Source of the DNA: Paracoccus xiamenensis
GTDB taxonomy: Bacteria; Pseudomonadota; Alphaproteobacteria; Rhodobacterales; Rhodobacteraceae
Direction: 5' to 3'
Assembly (NCBI RefSeq): GCF_011308835.1
Contig: NZ_JAAOHY010000001.1
Span: 434,001 to 498,000 of the forward strand
DNA length: 64,000 nt
Under the pieces are notes generated by a model. That model saw nothing but the letters and a program-made list of their open reading frames with translations. It ran no database searches and was not told the DNA's origin. Position numbers and translations under genes: made by a program. Positions 20,193 through 28,733 of this stretch are shown here, piece by piece. Each line of letters starts with the position of its first letter. The first letter of the stretch is position 1.

Positions 20193-21287
20193 ATGTATTC
20201 GAAATTTCTGATCGGGGCGGCCACAGCCGCGTTGCTGGCGGGGCCGGCACTGGCCGAAAACTGGACCATGACCACGACCTGGCCCGCCTCGCTTGAACTG
20301 ATCGAGATCGACAAGAAATTCGTCGAGATCGCCAATGCGCTGGTTGATGACGAAGACCTGACCATCGAGTTCTTCGAAGGCGGCGCACTGGTTCCGGCGG
20401 GCGAGGTTTTCGGGGCCGTCGAATCCGGCACCATTCAGGCCGGCGGCGACTGGCCGGGTTACTGGGCCGGACGCGATGCGGCGTTTTCGCCGCTGTCGAC
20501 CACCACCAGCCTGTTCAATGCGGTTGATTACATCAACTGGATCAAGGGCTGGGGCGGGGCCGAGATGTATAACGAGGTCTATGGCAAGTTCGGCATGGTC
20601 TATCTGCCTTACGGCGTGACCAACAACGAATCCGGCTTCCGCACCGTCGACAAGCCGATCAAGACGACCGAGGACCTGCAGGGTCTGCGTCTGCGCCTTT
20701 CCGGTCTCGAACAGGGGAAACTGCTGGGCAAGCTGGGCGGCAGCCAGGTCAGCATGGCCGGGGGTGAGATCTATCAGTCGCTGGAGCGCGGCGTGATCGA
20801 CGGGGCCGAATTCTCGACTCCGAACGTCGACCTGTCGGGTGGCTTCGATCAGGTGACGAAACACTGGTCGACGCCGGGCTGGCACCAGTCCTCGTCCGTC
20901 TTCGGGGTGATGATCAACAAGGCGTCCTGGGATGCGCTGTCGCCGGAAACCCAGGAAAAGCTGAAGGTCGCGGCGGATGCGACGCTGCTGTGGTCGCTGG
21001 CCAACACCGAAAAGCGCGCGACCGAGGCCTATCAGGCCTTCCAGGAAGCCGGGACCGAGATCAGCCGTCTGGACGACGCCACGCTGGAGAATATCCAGAC
21101 CATGGCGAACGAGACCATCACCGAAGTGGCCTGCGAAAATCCCAGCTCGGCCAAGGTCTATGCTTCGATGCTGACCTATCTGCAGGACTACGCCAAATGG
21201 CGTGATGCCTCGGCGCCCTATAACCTGGGTCGCACGCCCGCCGGGCCGGATCTGGCGAAAATCCAGGAATGCGCGGGCGGCGCCTGA
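20193..21287 (+). CDS. TRAP transporter solute-binding protein (DctP family)
   Basis: A 364-aa periplasmic protein with a cleavable signal (MYSKFLIGAATAALLAGPALA, then ENWTM). It carries DctP-family motifs: a carboxylate-binding arginine region (LQGLRLRLSGLEQGKLLGKLG) and ERGVIDGAEFSTPNVD. The sequence is closest in style to TakP-like proteins that bind 2-oxo acids or other monocarboxylates, an inference. ATG 20193 has AGGAGG at 20181-20186. As the last gene of the operon, it ends in a hairpin shared with the convergent LysR gene. Confidence 0.9.
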   Translation: MYSKFLIGAATAALLAGPALAENWTMTTTWPASLELIEIDKKFVEIANALVDDEDLTIEFFEGGALVPAGEVFGAVESGTIQAGGDWPGYWAGRDAAFSPLSTTTSLFNAVDYINWIKGWGGAEMYNEVYGKFGMVYLPYGVTNNESGFRTVDKPIKTTEDLQGLRLRLSGLEQGKLLGKLGGSQVSMAGGEIYQSLERGVIDGAEFSTPNVDLSGGFDQVTKHWSTPGWHQSSSVFGVMINKASWDALSPETQEKLKVAADATLLWSLANTEKRATEAYQAFQEAGTEISRLDDATLENIQTMANETITEVACENPSSAKVYASMLTYLQDYAKWRDASAPYNLGRTPAGPDLAKIQECAGGA

Positions 21288-21301
21288 TCCGATAACAGGT
21301 T

Positions 21302-21325
21302 GGCCCCGGCGATCACGTCGGGGCC
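21302..21325 (+). terminator. Hairpin between TRAP operon and LysR gene
   Basis: GGCCCCG (21302-21308) pairs with CGGGGCC (21319-21325), followed by TTCAA. It sits between two convergent genes and may act in both directions; the T-run is short. Confidence 0.5.
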
Positions 21326-21326
21326 T

Positions 21327-22235
21327 TCAACTCGCCTTTGCCAGTTTCTCCACCGCCTTTTCGGCGAGAAACTCGATCAGCAGCCGGATCTTCAGATCCT
21401 GCAATTTGCGATGCGGATAAAGGCAGCCGAATATGGATGGCACGGGTCGAAAGGCGGGCAGAACCTCGACCAGGGCGCCACTGGCTAGGTGGTCCTTGAC
21501 CTCGAAGACGGGCTTGTTTGCGATCCCGGCGCCGGCCAGCACCCAATCCGTCAGGACATCGCTGTCATCGGCGTCGAATTTGCCGGAAACTTCCAGTTTG
21601 CGCGGTCCCTTGGGCGTTTCCAGCAGCCAGTAATATTCGGGCGAACGCGGATAGCGCAGCAGCAGGCAGTTGTGGTTTCGCAGCAGATCCTCTGGCCTTT
21701 CGGGGGTGCCGTAGCGCTCGAGATAGGCGGGTGTGGCGCACAGAACGCGCTGACAATCCGCGATCTTGCGCATTTTCAGGCTGGAATCGTGGGGGGTGCC
21801 GACGAAAAAGGCCAGATCAATCCCGTCGGCAAGAATGTCGATCTTGCGGTCCGACATGCGCATGCGGATTTCCGTGTGGGGGTAGTTATCGGAAAATGCG
21901 GGGATCAGCGGCGCGATCAGGCGACGGCCTGCGGCAAGTGGCGCGGCAAGCCGGATCACGCCGCGCGGACCGCCCGAAAACTGCGCGGCCACGGATTCGG
22001 CATGTGCGATGGATTCCAGAACATGCCGCGCCTCGTCATAAAAGCGGCTGCCGGCCTCGGTCGGTGTCAATGAACGCGTGGTGCGATTGAACAGCCGCAC
22101 ACCCAGCTTCTGTTCCAGTTCCTTGATGCGCTTGCTGGCGACCGCCGGCGTCATGCGCAGATCGCGCCCGCCCGAGGTAATGCTGCCAAGTTCGACGGTG
22201 CGAACGAAAACGCGCAGGCAGTCGATATAAAGCAT
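21327..22235 (-). CDS. LysR-family transcriptional regulator
   Basis: A 302-aa regulator with an N-terminal winged helix-turn-helix (VFVRTVELGSITSGGRDLRMTPAVASKRIKELE is the region, residues 9-41) and a C-terminal inducer-binding domain. The start at 22235 has GAAGGA upstream. It is divergent from xdhA, so it probably controls purine catabolism, and a perfect 15-bp palindrome lies between the two. Substrate and regulon are inferred from position only. Confidence 0.9.
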   Translation of the reverse strand: MLYIDCLRVFVRTVELGSITSGGRDLRMTPAVASKRIKELEQKLGVRLFNRTTRSLTPTEAGSRFYDEARHVLESIAHAESVAAQFSGGPRGVIRLAAPLAAGRRLIAPLIPAFSDNYPHTEIRMRMSDRKIDILADGIDLAFFVGTPHDSSLKMRKIADCQRVLCATPAYLERYGTPERPEDLLRNHNCLLLRYPRSPEYYWLLETPKGPRKLEVSGKFDADDSDVLTDWVLAGAGIANKPVFEVKDHLASGALVEVLPAFRPVPSIFGCLYPHRKLQDLKIRLLIEFLAEKAVEKLAKAS

Positions 22236-22304
22236 CTGGACTTTCCTTCATCATTTCCGGCCCGACGCTAGCCTGCGGGGCGGCAGATGTTCAGTCTAGT
22301 ATTC

Positions 22305-22319
22305 TCAACAGGCTGTTGA
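22305..22319 (+). promoter_or_regulatory. Palindromic operator candidate before xdhA
   Basis: TCAACAG-G-CTGTTGA is a perfect 15-bp palindrome in the 172-bp LysR-xdhA divergent region, 70 bp upstream of the LysR start codon and 90-100 bp upstream of xdhA. The T...A-bounded dyad fits a LysR-type site. Confidence 0.5.
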
Positions 22320-22407
22320 AAGAGTTTCCCGAATGCCTCCGTTTTTCGAATTAGTCACAAGAGGTAGAGTAGCCGGATAGACCAAGACAGGCATCATTGG
22401 GGTGGGG

Positions 22408-23871
22408 ATGGCTTATCAAGGCGAAATTCGGTTCCTTCTGAACGGCAAAACGGTTGTGCTGGCAGAGACGCGCGCCACGCAGACGCTGCTGGATTATCTG
22501 CGCATCGACCGCAGTCTGACCGGCACCAAGGAAGGCTGCGCCGAGGGCGATTGCGGGGCCTGCACCGTGCTGGTGGGGCGGCTGCACGAAGGTGCCCTGC
22601 GATATGAGGCGGTGAACGCCTGCATCCGCTTTCTCGCCTCGCTGAACGGCTGCCACATCGTCACGGTGGAACATCTGGCCGGGCCGCGTGGTCGCCTGCA
22701 TCCGGTGCAGCAGGCCATGGTCGCCCAGCACGGCACCCAATGCGGCTTTTGCACGCCGGGTTTCGTGATGTCGCTTTATGCGCTGTGGATGGGCAATCCA
22801 ACCCCGACGGTGACCGAAATCGAAACGGCGCTGCAGGGCAATCTGTGCCGCTGCACGGGGTACGAGCCGATCATCAAGGCGGCCCATGCCGTCAACAGCT
22901 ATGGCTCGCCCGCCAATGACCATCTGAACCGCGAACGCGCAAACGTGACCGCGCAGCTTCGGGCGCTGCAACCCGAGGGCCGGATCGAGACGGGACCGGC
23001 GGATGACCGCGCCATCCTGCCCGCCGATCTGGACGATCTGGCCGTCGTGCTGGCCGAATATCCCAAGGCCACGATTGTCGCCGGATCGACCGATGTCGGG
23101 CTTTGGGTGACGAAATTCCTGCGCCCGATCTCGCCCGTGGTGTTCGTCGGCCATCTGGAGGAGCTGAAGCGGATCGAGATGACGGATGACGCCCTGACCA
23201 TCGGTGCCGGCGTGACCTATTCCGAATCCGAAACCGCCATTCGTGCAGGCTTTCCCCATCTTGGCGAATACTGGGACCGGATTGCCGGCTGGCAGGTGCG
23301 CAATATGGGCACGATCGGCGGCAATATCGCCAATGGCTCGCCCATCGGGGATACGCCGCCGGTGCTGATCTCGCTGGGGGCAGAGGTGACCTTGCAAAAG
23401 GCGGGCGGCAAGCGGGTATTGCCGCTTGAAAAGTTCTTCATCGATTACGGCAAGCAGGATCGCGAGCCGGGCGATTTCGTGGCCGCCATCCGCATCCCGC
23501 GCCCTGCGCCGGGCCAGATCGACGCGGCCTATAAGATCTCCAAGCGCCGGGACGAGGATATTTCTTCGGTCGCGGCGGGGATCAGCGTGACCGTGACGGA
23601 TGGTGCCATCACCGACGCGCGCATTGCCTTTGGCGGCATGGCGGCGACGCCGAAACGCGCCGCGACTGTCGAAGCGGCGCTGATCGGGCAGCCTTGGGAC
23701 AAGGCCACGTTCGACGCGGCAGCGGCGCGGATCGGCATGGATTTCAAGCCGCTGACCGACTGGCGCGCCAGTGCCGATTACCGGCTGCTGGTCGCGGGCA
23801 ATTTGCTGAAGCGGTTTTTCCTGGAACATGACGCCAACAGCGCCGCGCCGGCGCGGCTGGCCATCGCGTAA
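22408..23871 (+). CDS. xdhA: Xanthine dehydrogenase small subunit (FeS/FAD)
   Basis: A 487-aa subunit carrying the two [2Fe-2S] clusters and FAD of xanthine dehydrogenase, which oxidises hypoxanthine to xanthine and urate. The first cluster motif is CAEGDCGACTVLV (about residues 40-50), the second comprises CGFCTPGFVMSLY and NLCRCTGYEPI. The FAD domain follows (TIVAGSTDVGLWVTK; NMGTIGGNIANGSPIGDTPP). ATG 22408 is chosen; GTG 22402 is an in-frame alternative, and both have weak ribosome sites. Eleven bases separate it from xdhB. Confidence 0.95.
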   Translation: MAYQGEIRFLLNGKTVVLAETRATQTLLDYLRIDRSLTGTKEGCAEGDCGACTVLVGRLHEGALRYEAVNACIRFLASLNGCHIVTVEHLAGPRGRLHPVQQAMVAQHGTQCGFCTPGFVMSLYALWMGNPTPTVTEIETALQGNLCRCTGYEPIIKAAHAVNSYGSPANDHLNRERANVTAQLRALQPEGRIETGPADDRAILPADLDDLAVVLAEYPKATIVAGSTDVGLWVTKFLRPISPVVFVGHLEELKRIEMTDDALTIGAGVTYSESETAIRAGFPHLGEYWDRIAGWQVRNMGTIGGNIANGSPIGDTPPVLISLGAEVTLQKAGGKRVLPLEKFFIDYGKQDREPGDFVAAIRIPRPAPGQIDAAYKISKRRDEDISSVAAGISVTVTDGAITDARIAFGGMAATPKRAATVEAALIGQPWDKATFDAAAARIGMDFKPLTDWRASADYRLLVAGNLLKRFFLEHDANSAAPARLAIA

Positions 23872-23882
23872 GGGGGGGCAAG

Positions 23883-26201
23883 ATGAAGGATCATACGACC
23901 ATCAACGGCGCGGTGCATCACGACCTGCAGCATGACAGCGCCATCAAACAGGTAAGCGGCACGGCCGATTACACTGACGACATTGCCGAGCCGCGCGGCA
24001 CGCTGCACGCCTATCTGGGCGTCGGGAACGTCACCCATGCGCGCATCCTGTCGATGGATCTTGCGCGGGTCCGTAATGCCCCCGGCGTGGTCGATGTATT
24101 GACGGCTGCGGATATTCCCGGCGTCAACGACATCAGCCCGACCCACCGCCATGATGAGCCGGTCTTTCCGACCGAGAAGGTGGAATATCACGGCCAGCCC
24201 CTGTTCGCCGTGATCGCCGAAACCCGCGACGCGGCCCGGCGCGCGGCTGAACTGGCTGATGTGAAATACGAGGTCTTGCCGCATGCGCTCGATCCGATTG
24301 CGGCCGTCGCAGCCGGGCTGCCGATGGTGACAGAGCCGCTTTTGCTTCAGCGCGGCGATGTGTCGGGCGGGCAGGCCGATGCCACCCATCGCGTCAAGGG
24401 GCGCATGGTCGTTGGCGGGCAGGACCACATGTATCTGGAAGGGCAGGTCTCTTTCGCCATTCCGGGTGAGGATGACGAGGTGGTCGTCCACTGCTCGACC
24501 CAGCATCCCAGCGAGGCGCAGCATATGGTGGCGCAGGTGTTGGGTGTGCCCTCGAACGCGGTGACGGTGAATGTGCGCCGCATGGGCGGCGGGTTTGGCG
24601 GCAAGGAAAGCCAGATGAACATCTTCGCCGTGGTTGCCGCATTGGCGGCCAAGCGGCTGAACCGTCCGGTGAAGATCCGGCCCGACCGCGACCAGGACAT
24701 GAGTGCGACCGGCAAGCGGCACGATTTCGTCATCGATTATGACCTGGCCTTTGATGACAGTGGCCGCATTCAGGCGGTCGAGGGCCATTTCGCGGCGCGT
24801 TGCGGCTATTCCTCGGACCTGTCGGGGCCGGTGACCGACCGCGCGCTGTTTCATGCCGACAACGCCTATTATTACCCGCATGTCCGGCTGACCTCGAACC
24901 CGCAAAAGACGAACACGGTGTCGAACACCGCCTTTCGCGGCTTTGGCGGCCCGCAGGGCGTGGTCGCGGCCGAGCGGATGATCGAAGAAATCGCCTATGC
25001 GCTTGGGCGCGACACGCTGGAGGTGCGGCGCACCAATTTCTACGGCGACGACGGTCGCGACATGACGCCCTATCACCAGCAGGTGCAGGACAATATCATC
25101 GGGCGCATCGTCGATCAGCTGGAGGTCAGTTCGGATTATCAGGCGCGGCGTCGGGCGGTGCTGGACCACAATGCGCAAGGCGGCATCATCCGGCGCGGGA
25201 TCGCGCTGACGCCGGTGAAGTTCGGGATTTCGTTTACCAAGACGAATTACAATCAGGCCGGATCGCTGATCCATATCTACACCGACGGCTCGATCCAGCT
25301 GAACCATGGCGGGACCGAGATGGGGCAGGGCCTGAATACCAAGGTCGCGCAGGTTGTGGCTGACGCGTTCCAGGTGGATTTCGACCGCATCAAGATCACC
25401 AAGACCACGACCGAAAAGGTGCCCAACACCTCTGCCACCGCCGCATCCAGCGGCTCGGACCTGAACGGGATGGCGGCGCTGAACGCGGCCGAGCAGCTGA
25501 AAGACCGGCTGACCGCCTTTGCTGCCGATAAGTGGCAGGTCACACCCGAACAGGTGGCGTTCCTGCCCAACGCGGTCAGGGTCGGTGACGAGGTGATGCC
25601 CTTCGCCAGTTTCATCAATCACGCCTATGAGGCGCGGGTGCATCTGTCGGCGGCGGGCTTCTACAAGACCCCCGATATTCACTGGGACCGCGCGGCGGGC
25701 AAGGGACGCCCGTTCTACTACTACGCCTATGGCGCGGCCTGTTCAGAGGTTTCGGTCGACACGCTGACCGGCGAATACCGGGTGGAACGCACCGACATTC
25801 TGCACGACGTCGGCCGCTCGCTGAACCCGATCATCGACAAGGGACAGGTCGAAGGCGCCTTCATTCAGGGTATGGGCTGGCTGACCACCGAAGAGCTTTG
25901 GTGGGACGACAAGGGGCGGCTTCGCACACATGCGCCCTCGACCTACAAGATCCCGCTTGCCAGTGACCGGCCCCGCATCTTCAACACGGAACTGGCCGAT
26001 TGGTCGGAAAACCGCGAGATGACCATCAAACGGTCCAAGGCCGTGGGCGAGCCGCCCTTCATGCTGGGCATCTCGGTCTTCGAGGCGATTTCCATGGCTG
26101 TCGCCAGTACGGCGGATTACCGGATCTGCCCACGTCTGGACGCGCCGGCGACGCCGGAACGGGTGCTGATGGCCATTCAGCGCCTGCAGTCGGGCGGCTA
26201 G
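23883..26201 (+). CDS. xdhB: Xanthine dehydrogenase molybdopterin-binding subunit
   Basis: The 772-aa molybdenum subunit. Landmarks are GQDHMYLEGQ, RRMGGGFGGKESQ, AFRGFGGPQGV (substrate-arginine region), GGTEMGQGLNTK and the C-terminal KAVGEPPFMLG, whose glutamate is the catalytic base in the family. It forms the active enzyme with XdhA and needs XdhC for sulfurated cofactor. A G-rich stretch precedes ATG 23883; four bases separate the stop from xdhC. Confidence 0.96.
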   Translation: MKDHTTINGAVHHDLQHDSAIKQVSGTADYTDDIAEPRGTLHAYLGVGNVTHARILSMDLARVRNAPGVVDVLTAADIPGVNDISPTHRHDEPVFPTEKVEYHGQPLFAVIAETRDAARRAAELADVKYEVLPHALDPIAAVAAGLPMVTEPLLLQRGDVSGGQADATHRVKGRMVVGGQDHMYLEGQVSFAIPGEDDEVVVHCSTQHPSEAQHMVAQVLGVPSNAVTVNVRRMGGGFGGKESQMNIFAVVAALAAKRLNRPVKIRPDRDQDMSATGKRHDFVIDYDLAFDDSGRIQAVEGHFAARCGYSSDLSGPVTDRALFHADNAYYYPHVRLTSNPQKTNTVSNTAFRGFGGPQGVVAAERMIEEIAYALGRDTLEVRRTNFYGDDGRDMTPYHQQVQDNIIGRIVDQLEVSSDYQARRRAVLDHNAQGGIIRRGIALTPVKFGISFTKTNYNQAGSLIHIYTDGSIQLNHGGTEMGQGLNTKVAQVVADAFQVDFDRIKITKTTTEKVPNTSATAASSGSDLNGMAALNAAEQLKDRLTAFAADKWQVTPEQVAFLPNAVRVGDEVMPFASFINHAYEARVHLSAAGFYKTPDIHWDRAAGKGRPFYYYAYGAACSEVSVDTLTGEYRVERTDILHDVGRSLNPIIDKGQVEGAFIQGMGWLTTEELWWDDKGRLRTHAPSTYKIPLASDRPRIFNTELADWSENREMTIKRSKAVGEPPFMLGISVFEAISMAVASTADYRICPRLDAPATPERVLMAIQRLQSGG

Positions 26202-26205
26202 GGCC

Positions 26206-27057
26206 ATGTTGCACCGCGCCAACCTGACCGAATTTCTTGCACGGCCGGGCCCGTTGATCCGGCTTTGCATCGCGAATGTGCGCGGATCGTCCCCCCGCGA
26301 AGTCGGGGCAGAGATGTTCGTGCGCGAACGCGGCCTGCACGGCACCATCGGCGGTGGTCGGCTGGAACATATGGCAATCGAGACCGCGCGCCGGATGCTG
26401 TCAGGTGACGAGATCGCGACGCAGCTGGACGTGGCCCTTGGCCCCGAGATCGGGCAGTGCTGCGGTGGCCGGATCACCGTCGATCTGAAACGGATGACTG
26501 CGGGCGACATCGAACAGGCGCTTGATCGCGCGGCAGCTGATGAGGCAGCGTGGCCAGAGGTCTACATCCTTGGTGCAGGCCATGTCGGTCGGGCCTTGGC
26601 CGATCTGTTCCAGCACATGCCGGTTCGCACCATCCTGATCGACCCGCGACTGGAGGAGCTGTCGTTGAACCGGGCGATGGTCGAGGCGCGCAACTCGGTC
26701 CTGCCAGAGCTGGACATCTCGATCGCCGGGCCGGGCAGCGCCTTCATCGTCGTCACCCACGATCACGGGCTGGATTTCCTGTTGGCGCAGGCCGCACTTG
26801 CGCGGACCGATGCGTGCTATGTCGGCATGATCGGATCGGCGACCAAGCGGGCCAAGTTCGAAAGCTGGTCCCGTCACCAATGCGACGCGCAGCTGGCCGA
26901 GCATCTGGTCTGCCCGATTGGCGCGGGCGGGACCCGTGACAAGCGACCCGCCGTCATCGCCGCCTTCGTGGTGGCCGAGGTGATGGCGCGGCTGACCAGT
27001 GCCGTTGCCGACAATTCGACGAACAGAACTGCTTGGCCGCTTTTCGCGGCCGAGTGA
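26206..27057 (+). CDS. xdhC: Xanthine dehydrogenase accessory protein XdhC
   Basis: A 283-aa chaperone that binds molybdenum cofactor and promotes its sulfuration and insertion into XdhB. The N-terminal XdhC domain has NVRGSSPREVGAEMFV and IGGGRLE, followed by GQCCGGRI. A Rossmann-like domain follows (YILGAGHVGRALADLF, about residue 122 on) and ends with the VCPIGAGGTRDKRPAVIA segment. It is the third gene of the xdh operon. Confidence 0.95.
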   Translation: MLHRANLTEFLARPGPLIRLCIANVRGSSPREVGAEMFVRERGLHGTIGGGRLEHMAIETARRMLSGDEIATQLDVALGPEIGQCCGGRITVDLKRMTAGDIEQALDRAAADEAAWPEVYILGAGHVGRALADLFQHMPVRTILIDPRLEELSLNRAMVEARNSVLPELDISIAGPGSAFIVVTHDHGLDFLLAQAALARTDACYVGMIGSATKRAKFESWSRHQCDAQLAEHLVCPIGAGGTRDKRPAVIAAFVVAEVMARLTSAVADNSTNRTAWPLFAAE

Positions 27058-27119
27058 AACGAGGATGGGCTGCCGAATGTCCGAGGAAACTGACGCGGCC
27101 CAAACATAAGGAGATCCCG

Positions 27120-27236
27120 ATGAGGGAGGGGAGAGGAACCACCGCCGCCCACGCGCAGCCAAACCGGCGCCGATGCGCTGCTTTTGGCAATCGGCCACGA
27201 CGCCGATTGAACACACTGCGAAATCCCCCGACATGA
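27120..27236 (+). CDS. Possible 38-aa basic peptide (leader ORF)
   Basis: In the 276-bp gap between xdhC and the permease gene, ATG 27120 lies 7 nt after AAGGAG, a strong ribosome site, and opens a 38-codon frame rich in arginine (MREGRGTTAAHAQPNRRR at the start). A 7-bp hairpin, CAATCGG/CCGATTG (27188-27209), lies inside it. No family is recognised. It could be a leader peptide or a chance ORF. Confidence 0.3.
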   Translation: MREGRGTTAAHAQPNRRRCAAFGNRPRRRLNTLRNPPT

Positions 27237-27333
27237 CGGGCGTCTGACGCAAGCTGTCTGGGACGAAATCATTCACGTCAATATGATGAAACGGTCGATG
27301 ACAAAGCGGCCGGGACCCGTGGGAGGGGACTTC

Positions 27334-28632
27334 ATGGAAAAATTCTTTGGGCTGGCGGCCCATAAAACAAGCGTCAGGACAGAGGTGATCGCAGGGATCA
27401 CGACCTTCCTGACCATGGCCTATATCATCTTCGTCAACCCCGAAATCCTGTCGACGACGGGCATGGACCGGGATGCGGTCTTTGTCGCCACCTGTCTGGC
27501 GGCGGCGCTTGGATCGGCGATCATGGCGATCTGGGCGAACTGGCCCATCGGCATGGCGCCGGGCATGGGGCTGAACGCGTTTTTCGCCTTTACCGTCGTC
27601 GGCGCGCTTGGCTTTACCTGGCAGCAGGCGCTTGGCGCGGTCTTCATTTCCGGCATCATCTTCCTGATCCTGTCCGTCACCGGCATCCGGCGCTGGCTGA
27701 TCGCGGGCATTCCGCATTCGATGCGCAGCGCCATCGCTGCGGGCATCGGGATGTTCCTTGGACTGATCGCGCTGAAAACCTCGGGCATCGTGGTGGACAA
27801 TCCGGCGACGCTGGTTGGCCTTGGCGATCTGACGCAGGTCGGCACGCTGCTGGCGATACTGGGCTTCTTCATCATCGCGGCACTGGATGCGTTGAAGGTG
27901 CGCGGGTCGATCCTGATCGGCATTCTGGTCATCACCGTCCTGTCGATCCTGCTGGGTGCCAGCCAGTTCGGCGGCGTCATGTCCATGCCGCCTTCGATCG
28001 CGCCGACCTTTATGCAGCTTGACCTGATGGGCGCGCTGAGCGTCGGCATCTTCCATGTCATCCTAGTCATGGTGTTGGTCGAGGTCTTTGACGCCACCGG
28101 CACGCTGATCGGCGTCGCCAAGCGGGCAGGGCTGCTGACCGAAGGGCCTGCGCATACGAACAAGGGCCTCAGCCGCGCGCTGATGGCGGATTCGACCGCG
28201 ATCCTTGCCGGTTCGGTTCTGGGCACCAGCTCGACCACGGCTTACGTCGAAAGCGCCTCGGGCGTGCAGGCGGGTGGTCGCACGGGTCTGACCGCGCTGA
28301 CCGTGGCGGTTCTGTTCCTGCTGGCGATGTTCTTCGCGCCGCTGGCCGGATCGGTTCCGGGCTATGCCACCGCGCCGGCGCTTCTGTATGTCGCCTGCCT
28401 GATGGTGCGCGAGTTTTCGGAAATCACCTGGGACGACGTAACCGAGGCCGCGCCCGCCGTGCTGACCGCGCTGATGATGCCCTTCACCTATTCCATCGCC
28501 AACGGCCTTGCCTTCGGCTTTGTCAGCTATGCGCTGATCAAGCTGCTGACCGGCCGCGCGAAAGAAGTGCATATGGCGACCTGGGTCGTCGCGGGGCTGT
28601 TCGTCATCCGCTTCGCCTTCTTCGCCGAATAA
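27334..28632 (+). CDS. AzgA-type purine (hypoxanthine/guanine/adenine) permease
   Basis: A 432-aa inner-membrane transporter of the NCS2/AzgA branch with 12-14 hydrophobic segments. Family motifs are GITTFLTMAYIIFVNPEIL near the start, GMAPGMGLNAFFAF, AGIGMFLGLIALKTSGIV, FDATGTLIGVAKRAG and TTAYVESASGVQAGGRTGL. It probably imports hypoxanthine or guanine for the adjacent Xdh and GuaD. The start at 27334 (MEKFFGL) has GGAGGGG five bases upstream, better than ATG 27283. Confidence 0.92.
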   Translation: MEKFFGLAAHKTSVRTEVIAGITTFLTMAYIIFVNPEILSTTGMDRDAVFVATCLAAALGSAIMAIWANWPIGMAPGMGLNAFFAFTVVGALGFTWQQALGAVFISGIIFLILSVTGIRRWLIAGIPHSMRSAIAAGIGMFLGLIALKTSGIVVDNPATLVGLGDLTQVGTLLAILGFFIIAALDALKVRGSILIGILVITVLSILLGASQFGGVMSMPPSIAPTFMQLDLMGALSVGIFHVILVMVLVEVFDATGTLIGVAKRAGLLTEGPAHTNKGLSRALMADSTAILAGSVLGTSSTTAYVESASGVQAGGRTGLTALTVAVLFLLAMFFAPLAGSVPGYATAPALLYVACLMVREFSEITWDDVTEAAPAVLTALMMPFTYSIANGLAFGFVSYALIKLLTGRAKEVHMATWVVAGLFVIRFAFFAE

Positions 28633-28653
28633 CCGGCTGAAGCACCACAGTAC

Positions 28654-28682
28654 GCGCGGGCCGCCCGGCCGGTGGCCCGCGC
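28654..28682 (+). terminator. Hairpin after purine permease gene
   Basis: GCGCGGGCC (28654-28662) pairs with GGCCCGCGC (28674-28682), a 9-bp GC stem followed by GATTTGTTT. It may partly terminate the permease transcript before guaD. Confidence 0.55.
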
Positions 28683-28733
28683 GATTTGTTTGGCAATTTT
28701 CACTTATCGCAAACAAAGCTTAGGACGATGACA

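Noticed and set aside
27058-27333. Purine riboswitch before the permease gene
   Set aside because: The gap lacks the three-way junction core and conserved loop bases; only a small hairpin is present.
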